The notes: a model not told the origin generated them from the sequence alone. Positions 1 to 8,338 are shown, counted from the stretch's first letter. The stretch: 44,782 nt of DNA from Deltaproteobacteria bacterium (GCA_016182965.1 JACPFM010000080.1:1-44782), one strand, 5' to 3'. Program-made: numbers and translations.

Positions 1-1214
1 AAAGACAGCTGGAAGAGCATCGTCGTCTCGGTGATCGACGTGCGGACGCCGGCCGCCGGGTACAGGTCGAAGGCGAGGAAGAAGCCCAACGGGCCCATGT
101 GCAGATCGCCCTGCAGACGCACGCCTGCGCGGAGATCGGGGAGCAGCTGCACGGGCGCGCCCACGCCGAGGCCGACCGACGGCAGCATGATCACCCACGG
201 CGTCACCGCGTGGATCGCCGGGACGAAGAACACGCGGCGAAACGCGCCGGTCTCGACCGCGGCGGACCAGAGCAGCCAGTCGGGCGCGGAGAGCTCGCCG
301 CCGAGGCGCAGCCGCAGACCGCGGCGATCGCCGGTGGTGCCGCCGATGCCGAAGAGGAGTCCTCCGACACGCACCGTCGGTGCGGGCAGCTGGAACGCGA
401 ACGGCAGCATGCCGGGCGCGCCCTCGCCGAGCGTACGCGTCGCGACCGCCTGCGCGCCGTCGCGCGCGAGCGACCACCGCGACAGCTCGACCTCGGGGCC
501 CGCCAGCGTGCGGTGCGCGATGAACGGCTCGGCAGCGCCCCACGAGGCGGGGAAGCGGATGGTGACCTTGACGGTCGGCGCGCCTGCCCAGCTGCGGATG
601 GGGCCGAGCAGGTACACCAGATCGTAGATTCGGGCCCGCGTCGTGGTGGAGAACGCGAGGTGGCGCGCCTCGTACCCTGGGATGACGTAGCCGCGCGGCT
701 GGAAGCGCAGGCCGGGCTGGATCGTCCCGGTCACGCGGAGCGTGCGCGTGGCGGCGGGCTCGAGCGACAGGCGGAACGGGAAGCGCTCGGTCAGCCGCTC
801 GCGGTCCAGACGCGAGAGGAGCTCGCGCGGATCGGTGACGCTCTCCTTGCGGAACGCGGCGTCGTCGAGCGCCTCGATCGCCTCCGGAGTCAGCGTCTCG
901 ATCGGCACCGCCGCGCCGTCGACGGCGATCGCGACGTCCGACGTGTGCACGCCGTAGAAGGCCGCGGCCACCTCCTGCCGCGTCTGCTCCGGGTTCTGCA
1001 CGCGGTAGATCGCCTCGAAGCGGCACTTCGGCGCGCCGTCGGCCTCGGCGCAGTCGATGGTCAGCGCCTCGTCGAGGACGCGCACGTTGGTGCCCGCGAC
1101 GAAGCGCGGTCCGGTGACGTGCGCTGCGTCTTCGTGCGCCGCGGCGATGTTCGCGCCGGCGCGTGAAGGCAGGAGCAGCGCCGCGACGAGCGCGACGGCG
1201 GCCGTGGTGCGCAT
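1..1214 (-). CDS. secreted/outer-membrane-like protein of unknown function, 3' end cut by window edge
   Basis: I read an uninterrupted frame of 404 codons from the ATG at 1214 down to the window edge. The N-terminus is a classical signal peptide: a short Arg-containing start, a hydrophobic AVALVAALLLP core and a likely cleavage after SRAGA. The mature part has no domain I recognise. The last 120 residues alternate hydrophobic and small residues with many Gly and aromatics, as in outer-membrane beta-strands. The visible end approaches an FQLS(F) motif, so it may finish within a few codons on a terminal aromatic. It lies 24 bp downstream of the LMF-family gene on the same strand, so the two probably share a transcript. 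Reality of the gene is well supported; function and barrel topology are inference. Confidence 0.8.
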   Translation of the reverse strand, partial: MRTTAAVALVAALLLPSRAGANIAAAHEDAAHVTGPRFVAGTNVRVLDEALTIDCAEADGAPKCRFEAIYRVQNPEQTRQEVAAAFYGVHTSDVAIAVDGAAVPIETLTPEAIEALDDAAFRKESVTDPRELLSRLDRERLTERFPFRLSLEPAATRTLRVTGTIQPGLRFQPRGYVIPGYEARHLAFSTTTRARIYDLVYLLGPIRSWAGAPTVKVTIRFPASWGAAEPFIAHRTLAGPEVELSRWSLARDGAQAVATRTLGEGAPGMLPFAFQLPAPTVRVGGLLFGIGGTTGDRRGLRLRLGGELSAPDWLLWSAAVETGAFRRVFFVPAIHAVTPWVIMLPSVGLGVGAPVQLLPDLRAGVRLQGDLHMGPLGFFLAFDLYPAAGVRTSITETTMLFQLS

Positions 1215-1238
1215 GCGCGCGAGCGTATCAAGACGCGC

Positions 1239-3068
1239 TCAGACGCGAGCCCCTACGAAGCGTCGACTCGTGCGTTCGTTCAGGGTGACCGGCGGCACGT
1301 ACAAGCCGAGCCGCGTTCGCTGCCAGTACTCGCCGGTGCGACGCCGGGTCGCGCGGTCGTTCATCCGGTAGTCGTAGAGCACGGCGCGCACGAATCGCGG
1401 CGGGCGATCGCCGAACGGCGCGTGCTCGAGGAGCGCGAGCACGTCCGGCGAAGCCTCGAGCAGCCGCTGGAGGAGCCGGTAGAACCAGCGCGGCGGGACG
1501 CTCAGCGCGGCGAACCACATCTGCCAGTCGAGCCGCGGCTGATGCGGCGCGACCCATCGCCCGCCGCGGCGCGGATCGCCGGGCTTGTAGCGGAACGAGT
1601 ACTCCGCCCACTCGACGTCATCGTTCGACGCCTCGATGACGATCTCGGGGCGCTCGGTGGTCATCGAGGCGAAGAGGCCGTACGCGCCGAGCGAGCGCGC
1701 GCGCTGGCCGAAGTCGACCAGCTTCGTCAGGGCCTCGGGCACCGCGCGCCTTCCGTAGCGGAGCAGGTGCGCCCCGAGCGAGGCCGCGAAGAGGACCGCC
1801 GCGCCCGCGTCGATCAAGGCGCGCTTCAGGCCGGACGTGCGGGGAGGTCGCGGGAGCGGCCGCGTACGAACGAGCACGGCGTCGTCGAGCAGCCAGAGCG
1901 AGATGACCCCGCTCAGCGCGTTGAAGAAGCCGTAATTCCCGGTCGCCGCGATGAGCGTCTGCAGCCCCACGAGGACGGCGAAGCCGAGCCGGCGGAGGCG
2001 CCGCGGCGCGAAGGCGAGGAGCGGCGACCAGCGCTCGATGTCGAGCGCGAGCTCGGTCGACACGCGGTGACACCAGCGCGGCAGCGCGTGCGCGGTCCAC
2101 GCGAGCGGCGTCGGCAAAGGCTGCGTCCCGTAGTGGAAGCGACACGCGGTGCGCGCGCGCCACGTCTCGTCGCCGGAGCGGACCTTCGCGATGCCCGCCT
2201 CGCAGAAGAACCGGAGCGCGTGCCAGCGCATGAGGAGCACCGCCGGCCACGGCGGCTCCTCCGCGCGGAAGGTCGGTCGCAACCCGGAGGGCGCGACGAC
2301 GAAGGCGTCGACGCCGGTCTCGAGGAGCAGCACGTCCCACTGGAACGAAAGGAACTCGCGCCCGGTCGACACGAACGACAGGTACAGACCCCAGAGCGCG
2401 AACAACGTCGGTCGCGGCGCGAGGCCGAGCATCAGGCCGATCGACAGCAGCTGACCGGCGCGGCACGCGCGCACCAGCGCCTCGTCCGAGGCGCCGGCGA
2501 GGAAGATCGACGGGTACTGCTTCCAGGCGTCGTCGCCGAGCACCGCCTTGCCCCGATCGAGCAGCTCCGCGATGGGCAAGAGCCCGCGGCGGCCGTAGAG
2601 GCCGCGGACCTGCGCGCCGAGCGAGGTGAACGCGGCGAGGTACATCGCGCCCATGCCCCGCACGAACAACGAGCGGACGAGCGCGCTGCTCGGCGGGGTC
2701 GGATCGCGGCCGAGGAGCGCGCGATCGATCGCGCCGACGAGCGGCCTGTGGCGCGCCACCCACCGGTACACGAGCTCGGCGCCCCAGCGCAGGACGGGCA
2801 GCCTGGCGATCCGGGTGATCAGCGCGAGACCGGGGGCACGGCCGAGTGTGCGGAACACCGCCTCCGCGCCCTGGTAGATGGTGCCGTCGGTCTCGACGAG
2901 CTGCACCGCCCGACGCGCCGCGCGCGACGACACGCCGAGCAGGCGCGGGAGGAGCGGCGTCTCGCGTGGCAGGTAGAGCACGCGCGAGCCGGTCCGCGCC
3001 TTCCAGCGCAGCACGGCGCGCCGGCAGAACACGCAGTGCTTCTCATACACGAGGATCGGCGGGAGCAC
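1239..3068 (-). CDS. DCC-family thiol domain fused to lipase-maturation-factor-like membrane protein
   Basis: The first ~110 residues match the DCC thiol-disulfide oxidoreductase-like family (DUF393): the LVYEKHCVFC motif places C12 and C15 near the N-terminus. The rest, about 500 residues, resembles lipase maturation factor family proteins. It has several hydrophobic segments, the region GREFLSFQWDVLLLETG, the pattern ARTACRFHYGTQPLPTPLAW, and a soluble C-terminal part containing EYSFRYKPGD and PRLDWQMWFAAL. In animals LMF1 assists folding of secreted lipases; the role in bacteria is not established. I chose the GTG at 3068 because a strong GGAGGGGAGGG Shine-Dalgarno sits about 9 nt upstream. 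An in-frame ATG at 3095 has no such signal. The fused DCC domain suggests redox-assisted folding of an exported client, which is inference. Confidence 0.85.
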   Translation of the reverse strand: MLPPILVYEKHCVFCRRAVLRWKARTGSRVLYLPRETPLLPRLLGVSSRAARRAVQLVETDGTIYQGAEAVFRTLGRAPGLALITRIARLPVLRWGAELVYRWVARHRPLVGAIDRALLGRDPTPPSSALVRSLFVRGMGAMYLAAFTSLGAQVRGLYGRRGLLPIAELLDRGKAVLGDDAWKQYPSIFLAGASDEALVRACRAGQLLSIGLMLGLAPRPTLFALWGLYLSFVSTGREFLSFQWDVLLLETGVDAFVVAPSGLRPTFRAEEPPWPAVLLMRWHALRFFCEAGIAKVRSGDETWRARTACRFHYGTQPLPTPLAWTAHALPRWCHRVSTELALDIERWSPLLAFAPRRLRRLGFAVLVGLQTLIAATGNYGFFNALSGVISLWLLDDAVLVRTRPLPRPPRTSGLKRALIDAGAAVLFAASLGAHLLRYGRRAVPEALTKLVDFGQRARSLGAYGLFASMTTERPEIVIEASNDDVEWAEYSFRYKPGDPRRGGRWVAPHQPRLDWQMWFAALSVPPRWFYRLLQRLLEASPDVLALLEHAPFGDRPPRFVRAVLYDYRMNDRATRRRTGEYWQRTRLGLYVPPVTLNERTSRRFVGARV

Positions 3069-3071
3069 GGC

Positions 3072-3192
3072 TCGGATCCCTCCCCTCCGGGACATGCATG
3101 TACGCAGCCCGCGTGCACGACGCGCGGCACCCGGCTCGCAACGGATGAAGGCGTGGCGCGTCCGCGCCAGAGCCATGAGGGGAGGGATCCGA
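3072..3192. repeat. 16-bp inverted repeat carrying the ribosome-binding sites of two divergent genes
   Basis: The string TCGGATCCCTCCCCTC at 3072-3087 is the exact reverse complement of GAGGGGAGGGATCCGA at 3177-3192. Each arm supplies the GGAGG-type ribosome-binding site of one of the two divergent genes (GTG 3068 on minus, ATG 3192 on plus). The ~90 bp between the arms should hold both promoters; I see no clear -35/-10 pair. Confidence 0.6.
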
Positions 3193-3800
3193 TGCACCTC
3201 GGCAAGATCGCAGTCGCAGCCGTGCTCGTGACGGCCGCGTGCGCTCGTGAGAGACCGCTGGCCATCTCACCGGACAACAAGGTGGTGGGCGTCGCGCAGG
3301 TACCCGCGGGGACGGCGCTGCGCGTGGCGGTCCGCGACCGTCTGTCGACGGACGACGCCGTGCCCGGCAAGCCGTTCTCGGCGAGCCTGGTCGATCCGCT
3401 CACCACCCCGACGGGGCACGTGATCGCCCCGGCGGGCGCGCCCGTGTTCGGGCACGTCGTCTCGGCGCAGCGTGGGCAAAGCCCTCGCCTCGCCCTGTCG
3501 TTCGACGCCGTCGAGACCTACGAAGGCCTCGCCCGCATCGACGCCCGTCTCGAGCCCTCCTCCCGCAGTTCGAGCGCGCGCTCGACGTTCGACACGCCGT
3601 TCGCGGTGTCCGCGTCGCGTCGCGCCGACGAGGCGGACGCCAGCGGCGTGCTGCGCGTCGAGCGCCGCGCGATCGGAGGCGGTCCATCCGCCGAGCTCTC
3701 GCGGGGACCGGCGATCGTCGTCGAACCGCGCACGCAGCTGAACCTGGTGCTCACCGCGCCGGTGACGGTGGAGCGCACCGAGGGCGACGAGCCCGACTGA
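3192..3800 (+). CDS. small lipoprotein, function unknown
   Basis: The 202-residue protein opens with a lipoprotein signal peptide: MHLGKIAVAAVLVTAAC, with the acylated Cys in a VTAAC lipobox. A strong AGGGGAGGG ribosome-binding site precedes the ATG. The mature domain looks all-beta: a segment containing VPAGTALRVAVRDRLSTDDA, then a GKPFSASLVDPL/GHVIAPAGAPVFGHV pattern. That resembles small barrel domains of bacterial lipoproteins in which a secreted additive is stabilised, but I cannot name the family. The middle is Ser/Arg-rich and probably disordered, and the end is acidic (EGDEPD). It is transcribed divergently from the LMF-family gene. Confidence 0.8.
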   Translation: MHLGKIAVAAVLVTAACARERPLAISPDNKVVGVAQVPAGTALRVAVRDRLSTDDAVPGKPFSASLVDPLTTPTGHVIAPAGAPVFGHVVSAQRGQSPRLALSFDAVETYEGLARIDARLEPSSRSSSARSTFDTPFAVSASRRADEADASGVLRVERRAIGGGPSAELSRGPAIVVEPRTQLNLVLTAPVTVERTEGDEPD

Positions 3801-4077
3801 TCAGGGTGCTCGATCCTCCACAGCACGCCCCTCGACGTGAAGCGTGAAGCCGGAGACCGACGGCCTGCAGCAGCACCCAGAGCGGGCTCGAGAACCCCTC
3901 GACGCGCTCGCCGAAGTTGTAGACGAGGCCTCGACCGTGCACGAGGTTGTCGGCGTAGCGGAGCGAGATGAAGAGATCGTCGACGACCCGCGGCAGGTAG
4001 TAGAGCAAGTGCGCGAGCGTCAGCAGCGCGACCGCCCCCACCACGACACGGCGCGCTTTCTTCGGCCCGTTCGTCAC
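3751..4077 (-). pseudogene. N-terminal relic of a GT-C membrane glycosyltransferase
   Basis: The first ~75 residues read as the start of a multi-spanning GT-C glycosyltransferase. There is a basic N-terminus, one hydrophobic helix (VVVGAVALLTLAHLLYYL), then a DDLFISLRYADNLVHGRGL stretch and FGERVEGFSSPLWVLLQ. This is the usual first luminal loop, with its acidic pair and the GERVEG-(Y/F)-(T/S)-(N/S)-xLW signature. Family members normally continue for 400-600 residues. Here similarity stops at about 3850 and the frame runs out at 3751, overlapping the end of the lipoprotein gene. A tandem CGTGAAG duplication at 3836-3849 sits at the point where homology ends. Removing one copy gives another frame that also stops, at 3801. 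The rest of the gene seems to have been deleted. Confidence 0.6.
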
Positions 4078-4144
4078 CGCGGCTCGGCAGTATCGCACGG
4101 AGGCCGTGGCGGCCGGCGGCGCTTCGCGTCAGAGTGGGGTCCGC

Positions 4145-4798
4145 ATGAAGCTGATCGACGAGCTCCGCGCCGAGCACGACATCATCGACCCGATGGCCGG
4201 GGCGCTGCGCACGTACGTGGCGCGTCGCGTGCGCGGCCAGGCCGACGCCGCCGACGCTCCGCGGTTCCTCGCGTTCTTCCGCCTCTACGCCGACGCGTTC
4301 CACCACGCGCGCGAGGAGGGCGTGCTCCTGCCGGCGCTCGCGCGCGATCTCGACGTGCCGAGCGAGACGGGGCCGATCGCCGCCGTGCTCGGCGATCACG
4401 TCCGCATGCGCGCGACGTTCGCGCAGCTCGCGGCGCTGCTCGGCTCCGAGCTCGACGCCGCCTCGGGCGCGCGGCTCGAACAGCTCGCCACCGAGTACAC
4501 GCGCGCGCTCTGGCTGCACATCGACTCCGAGAACTCCGTGCTCTTCCTCGAGAGCGAGCACCGCCTGCCGCGCGCCGGCACGCACGAGCTGCCGACGCGC
4601 GCCCCGACCGACGCCGAGGCGGCGGCGCGCGATGACGCCACGGCTCTGCTCCTCCGCTATCCGCCGCTCGTCGACGACGGGATCATCCGCGGCGAGGGTT
4701 GCCCGATATGCCCGAATTTCGGCGTCCACTGCGACGGCGTCGAGCGCGCGTGGTGGAACGAGAACGAGTGGGACGAGTTCCCCGACCGCGTCGGTTGA
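4145..4798 (+). CDS. hemerythrin HHE domain protein with C-terminal Cys cluster
   Basis: The 217-residue protein begins MKLIDELRAEHDII and carries helix motifs typical of HHE cation-binding domains: AEHDIID, FFRLYADAFHHAREEGVLLPAL, LGDHVRMRAT and WLHIDSENSVLFLESEH. In this family the His and Glu/Asp residues bind a di-iron or other metal centre used for O2 or NO sensing or storage. The last 40 residues hold CPICPNFGVHC, a C-x2-C-x6-C group that is unusual for hemerythrins and may bind metal or be redox-active. The ATG at 4145 fits the family start; an upstream in-frame extension to 4106 lacks a ribosome-binding site. A second HHE gene follows within 100 bp. Confidence 0.88.
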   Translation: MKLIDELRAEHDIIDPMAGALRTYVARRVRGQADAADAPRFLAFFRLYADAFHHAREEGVLLPALARDLDVPSETGPIAAVLGDHVRMRATFAQLAALLGSELDAASGARLEQLATEYTRALWLHIDSENSVLFLESEHRLPRAGTHELPTRAPTDAEAAARDDATALLLRYPPLVDDGIIRGEGCPICPNFGVHCDGVERAWWNENEWDEFPDRVG

Positions 4799-4879
4799 GG
4801 TGGATCTCCGGCATGATCGATGATGCCATGACGGAAGTCAGAGGCCTTTGTGCACTCTTCCGGCATGGTGGTTCCCGCA

Positions 4880-5299
4880 ATGTCCGCATCGCTCCTCGAG
4901 TCGATCCATCACCAGCACGTCCGTCTGCTCGACAAGCTCGCAGAGACGAGCGCGGTCGTGCGGTCCGTGCGCGACGATGGGATCCTCGATCCGGTCCGCT
5001 GGCGTGAGGTCTACCGGTTCATCCACGAGGTGGCGCTGCCGCACCTGAACCACGAGGAGGCCGAGCTGTTCCCCGTCGTCGTCTCGATGGGGCTGCCGGC
5101 CGAGGCGCTCGAGTTCCTCAAGCGCGACCACGAGAACCTGCGCTTCCTCGCCAAGCGCGCCGAGGCCTCCGGTCTGACCGCGGCCGCCGACGTGCTCACC
5201 ATCGACACCGCGGAGGTGGTCGATCGGTTCGTGCGCGCCTTCGACGATCACGCGCGCCGCGAGGAAGAGCTCTTCGGCGCGCTGAACACCCTGCACTGA
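4880..5299 (+). CDS. hemerythrin HHE domain protein
   Basis: This is a compact hemerythrin-like four-helix protein of about 139 residues. Metal-binding patterns are visible in order: SIHHQHVRLLDKL, VALPHLNHEEAELFPVV, LKRDHENLRFLAK and RAFDDHARREEELFGAL. It lies 80 bp after the first HHE gene on the same strand, so co-transcription is likely. The start is uncertain: ATG 4880 begins directly before the first helix and has a weak GGTGG upstream; ATG 4865 and GTG 4850 are in frame. Sequence supports the fold. Whether it binds O2, NO or iron cannot be told. Confidence 0.88.
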   Translation: MSASLLESIHHQHVRLLDKLAETSAVVRSVRDDGILDPVRWREVYRFIHEVALPHLNHEEAELFPVVVSMGLPAEALEFLKRDHENLRFLAKRAEASGLTAAADVLTIDTAEVVDRFVRAFDDHARREEELFGALNTLH

Positions 5300-5306
5300 C
5301 GACAGC

Positions 5307-5320
5307 CCGCGAGACCGCGG
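5307..5320. terminator. short GC hairpin between convergent genes
   Basis: CCGCG-AGAC-CGCGG forms a perfect 5-bp stem with a 4-nt loop in the 27-bp gap between the convergent hemerythrin and amidase genes. There is no T-tract, so a terminator role is only suggested by position. Confidence 0.25.
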
Positions 5321-5326
5321 CGCAGC

Positions 5327-6850
5327 TCACGCGTCGGCGTGCACCGCCGGCCGGCGATCGGCCCAGGGCCGCGCCCTCTCGAGCTGGCCGGCGAGGCGGA
5401 AGAGCGTCGCCTCGTCGCCGAAGCGGCCGGTGAACATCGCGCCGACCGGCAGGCCCGCGCCGTTCCACCACAGCGGCACGCTCATCGCGGGCAGGCCGGT
5501 GACGTTGGCGGGCGCGGTCCACGGGATGAAGCCGTAGGTCTTCTCGGCGATCTTCTCGACGAGGCCGGGGATGCGCAGCACCGAGGTCAAGCTGGCGTCG
5601 GCGACGATCTCCTGCAGCTTGCGCTCGATGCCGTGCGGCTGGAGCGCGCCGATCTTCGGCGGCGGCAGACCGAGCGTCGGCGTGAGCAGCACGTCGTAGC
5701 GCTCGAAGAACTTCGCCATGGTGCGCCCGAGGTGCTGCATGCGGCGGCGCGCCTGCTCGAGGCGCACGCCGGTGATCGTGCGACCGAGCAGCGCGACCAC
5801 CCGGCTCGTCAGCTCGAAGTCGTCCTTGGTCGAGGCGCGGCCCACGGCCGCCTCGGCCTCGGCGATGTCGGAGGCCATCGCCACGCCGACGATGGTCACC
5901 AGATCGGTCGCGACCTCCTGCGGATCGATGGGCGGCGTCGCCTCGGCGACGTCGTGGCCGAGCGAGGCGCAGAGCTTCGCGGCGTCGTCGGCGGCGGCGA
6001 GCACGTCGGCGTGCGGCTCGGCCGGCAGCAGCGGGCGCTTGCACAGGGCGATGCGCAGCTTGCCCGGCTCGCGCGAGACCTCCTCGATGTATGGCCGCTC
6101 GACCGGCGGCGCGTCGTATGGATCGCCCGGGCCCCAGCCGCGCGACGCGTCGAGCAGCGCCGCGCTGTCGCGGACCGTGCGCGAGATCGCGTGATCGAGC
6201 GCGAGGCCGAGCCAGCCTTCGCCCGCGTCGATGGTGGCCGGGGTGCGCGCGCGCGTCGGCTTGAGGCCGAAGAGGCCGCAGCACGACGCCGGGATGCGGA
6301 TCGATCCGCCGCCGTCGCCGCCGTGGGCCATCGGGACCACGCCCGCGGCCACCGCGGCCGCCGAGCCGCCGCTCGACCCGCCGGTCGTGTGCTCGGTGTT
6401 CCACGGGTTGCGCGCCGGACCGTGGAGGAGCGGCTCGGTGAACGGCGTGAGGCCGAACTCCGGCGTGTTGGTCTTGGCGACGAAGTTCAGGCCCGCCCGC
6501 CGGTAGCGCCGGATCAGCTCGGAGTCCTCGGTCGCGACGGCGTGCGCGAAGAACCGGCTGCCGCGGGTGAACGGCGCGCCGGCGACCGGCTGGACCAGAT
6601 CCTTGATGAGGAACGGCACGCCGAAGAACGGCGCTTCGTCAGGCCGGGAGCCCCGCTCGGCGGGGATCGGCCGCTTCGCGTAGTCGCGCGCGCGGTCGTA
6701 CAGGGGCGCGACCATCGCGTTGATGCGGCCCTGCACCCGCTCCATGCGCTCGATGCACGCTTCGACGAGCTCGAGCGGGGTGATCTCGCGACGGCGGACG
6801 AGATCGGCGAGGCCCAGGGCGTCGTAGCGGTTGTACTCAGGGAAGCGCAT
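5327..6850 (-). CDS. amidase signature family enzyme
   Basis: This 507-residue protein matches the amidase signature family, cytosolic Ser-Ser-Lys amide hydrolases. The catalytic Lys is K83 in GVPFLIKD, the cis-Ser lies in TTGGSSGGSAAA (residues 156-166), and the nucleophile Ser is S183 in GGDGGGSIRIPAS. The segment SCCGLFGLKPTRARTP is also typical. Length agrees with stand-alone amidases such as fatty-acid amide or 6-aminohexanoate-cyclic-dimer-type hydrolases rather than GatA; no gatB or gatC is adjacent. Substrate cannot be predicted. It shares strand and a 39-bp gap with the upstream EgtB-like gene, so it could be the last gene of that operon. Confidence 0.92.
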   Translation of the reverse strand: MRFPEYNRYDALGLADLVRRREITPLELVEACIERMERVQGRINAMVAPLYDRARDYAKRPIPAERGSRPDEAPFFGVPFLIKDLVQPVAGAPFTRGSRFFAHAVATEDSELIRRYRRAGLNFVAKTNTPEFGLTPFTEPLLHGPARNPWNTEHTTGGSSGGSAAAVAAGVVPMAHGGDGGGSIRIPASCCGLFGLKPTRARTPATIDAGEGWLGLALDHAISRTVRDSAALLDASRGWGPGDPYDAPPVERPYIEEVSREPGKLRIALCKRPLLPAEPHADVLAAADDAAKLCASLGHDVAEATPPIDPQEVATDLVTIVGVAMASDIAEAEAAVGRASTKDDFELTSRVVALLGRTITGVRLEQARRRMQHLGRTMAKFFERYDVLLTPTLGLPPPKIGALQPHGIERKLQEIVADASLTSVLRIPGLVEKIAEKTYGFIPWTAPANVTGLPAMSVPLWWNGAGLPVGAMFTGRFGDEATLFRLAGQLERARPWADRRPAVHADA

Positions 6851-6889
6851 GCGCCCGAGGCTATACCAGCCGCGCGCGGGCGATCAGCC

Positions 6890-8107
6890 TCAACCGTCGA
6901 ACACGTCGCCGTCTGCGGCGGCGCCGACGTCCGAGCGCGCGAGCCGCGCGCCGGTCATCTGCCAGCGCGCGTCCGGCGGGAAGAAGTTGCGGTAGGTGGC
7001 GCGCACGTGATCGCGCGGGGTGAGACACGACCCCCCGCGCAGCACCATCTGACCCGACATGAACTTGCCGTTGTACTCGCCGAGCGCGCCCGCGAGCGGA
7101 CGGAAGCCGGGGTAGGGCGCGTACGCGCTCGCGGTCCACTCCCACACGTCGCCGAAGAGCTGCTCGATCTCGGCGCAGACCGACGTCGATGCCGGCACCA
7201 GCAGGTCGCGATCCGCGAAGTTGCCCTCGATCGAGCGGCTTCGCGCGATCGCCTCCGAGAGGTGACAGGCCGGCGCGTGGGGGTCGAGCGGTCGCATCCC
7301 GCCGAGCGTCATCGTCCACCACGCGCCGTCGCGCCGCTCCCAGTATCGAGGGGCCGCCCAGCCGCGCGTCTGCACCGCGCGGAAGCCCTCCGAGAGCCAG
7401 AGCCCGGAGCGTCGATAGCCGTCGTCCTCCACGAACGACAGCAGCTCCGCGTTCGTCGCGGGCCGGCTCGCGATCGCGAACGGCTCGAGGAAGACGCGGT
7501 GGCGCGGGCGCTCGTTGTCGAAGGCGAACTCGTCCGCGCCTTCGTCGATCGGATGGCCGATCGCATGCACGCCGCTCGGTCCCGCGACGAAGCGCGGCGG
7601 GCCCGGATCGACGGAGGGCGGCACCGGCAGCTCGCGGTACACCGGACGCAGCGGGTTGCACGCGAAGGCAGCGAGCACATCGGTGAACAGCAGCTCCTGG
7701 TGCTGCTGCTCGTGGTGCAGCCCGAGCTCGATCGTCGCGGCGAGCGGGGCGGCCTCTTCGCGCTCGAAGAGGGCCGTCATCGCCGCGTCGACGTGGCGCC
7801 GGTACGCGCGGATGTCGGCGACCGTCGGTCGCGACAGCGTACCGCGGCGATCGCGCGCGACGCGCGGGCCCACGGCGTCGTAGTACGAGTTGAACAGGAA
7901 GTCGTACTGCGGGTGGAACGGCCGGTGCCCCGGCACCCCCAGCTGGGAGGCGAGCACCATCCGCTCGAAGAACCACGTCGTGTGCGCGAGGTGCCACCGC
8001 GCGGGGCTGGCGTCGGGGAACGCCTGCACGACGTGATCCTCGATCGTCAGCGGCGCGCAGATCGCCTCGGTGGCGGCGCGGACGGCCCGGTACCGCTCGG
8101 AGAGCAT
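6890..8107 (-). CDS. egtB: EgtB-type ergothioneine biosynthesis enzyme (sulfoxide synthase family)
   Basis: The 405-residue protein has the two-domain layout of EgtB: an N-terminal DinB-like helical domain and a C-terminal formylglycine-generating-enzyme/sulfatase-modifying domain. Iron-ligand motifs are visible as WHLAHTTWFFE and LGLHHEQQHQELL. FGE-type patterns include GDVWEWTASAYAPYPGF, MVLRGGSCLTP and TYRNFFPP. EgtB joins a sulfur donor to trimethylhistidine using non-heme Fe(II) and O2. No EgtD methyltransferase is present in the window, so that enzyme must be elsewhere or the substrate differs. The gene is 9 bp downstream of a small zinc-ribbon gene. The family is secure; the precise reaction is not. 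Confidence 0.88.
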   Translation of the reverse strand: MLSERYRAVRAATEAICAPLTIEDHVVQAFPDASPARWHLAHTTWFFERMVLASQLGVPGHRPFHPQYDFLFNSYYDAVGPRVARDRRGTLSRPTVADIRAYRRHVDAAMTALFEREEAAPLAATIELGLHHEQQHQELLFTDVLAAFACNPLRPVYRELPVPPSVDPGPPRFVAGPSGVHAIGHPIDEGADEFAFDNERPRHRVFLEPFAIASRPATNAELLSFVEDDGYRRSGLWLSEGFRAVQTRGWAAPRYWERRDGAWWTMTLGGMRPLDPHAPACHLSEAIARSRSIEGNFADRDLLVPASTSVCAEIEQLFGDVWEWTASAYAPYPGFRPLAGALGEYNGKFMSGQMVLRGGSCLTPRDHVRATYRNFFPPDARWQMTGARLARSDVGAAADGDVFDG

Positions 8108-8116
8108 GACCGTGCG

Positions 8117-8338
8117 TCAGAAGGGGGCGCTGGTCACCGCGGCGGGGCCGAGCTCGAGCGCGAAGGTCTCGTCGACCTCGTCGTCGTCGTCCCACACCGG
8201 CCGCGCCACGAAGGCGCTTCCGCTCGGCGACGGGCGCAGCACGGCGTCGCAGCACCCGCAGCGACGCGGGTACGCGGCCTCCTTGGAGAAGATCGTCATC
8301 GTGCGGCAGCTCTGACAGACGTGGGCGAGATCGTACAT
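8117..8338 (-). CDS. small zinc-ribbon protein
   Basis: This 73-residue protein starts MYDLAHVCQSCRTMTIF and has two Cys pairs, CQSC and CGCC, about 17 residues apart, as in a minimal zinc ribbon. The second half is acidic (WDDDDEVDE) and probably flexible. It ends 9 bp before the EgtB-like gene and so is probably co-transcribed with it. I cannot name the family. It could be a metal-binding or regulatory accessory. The frame extends upstream, but that extension has no family-like content. Confidence 0.65.
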   Translation of the reverse strand: MYDLAHVCQSCRTMTIFSKEAAYPRRCGCCDAVLRPSPSGSAFVARPVWDDDDEVDETFALELGPAAVTSAPF

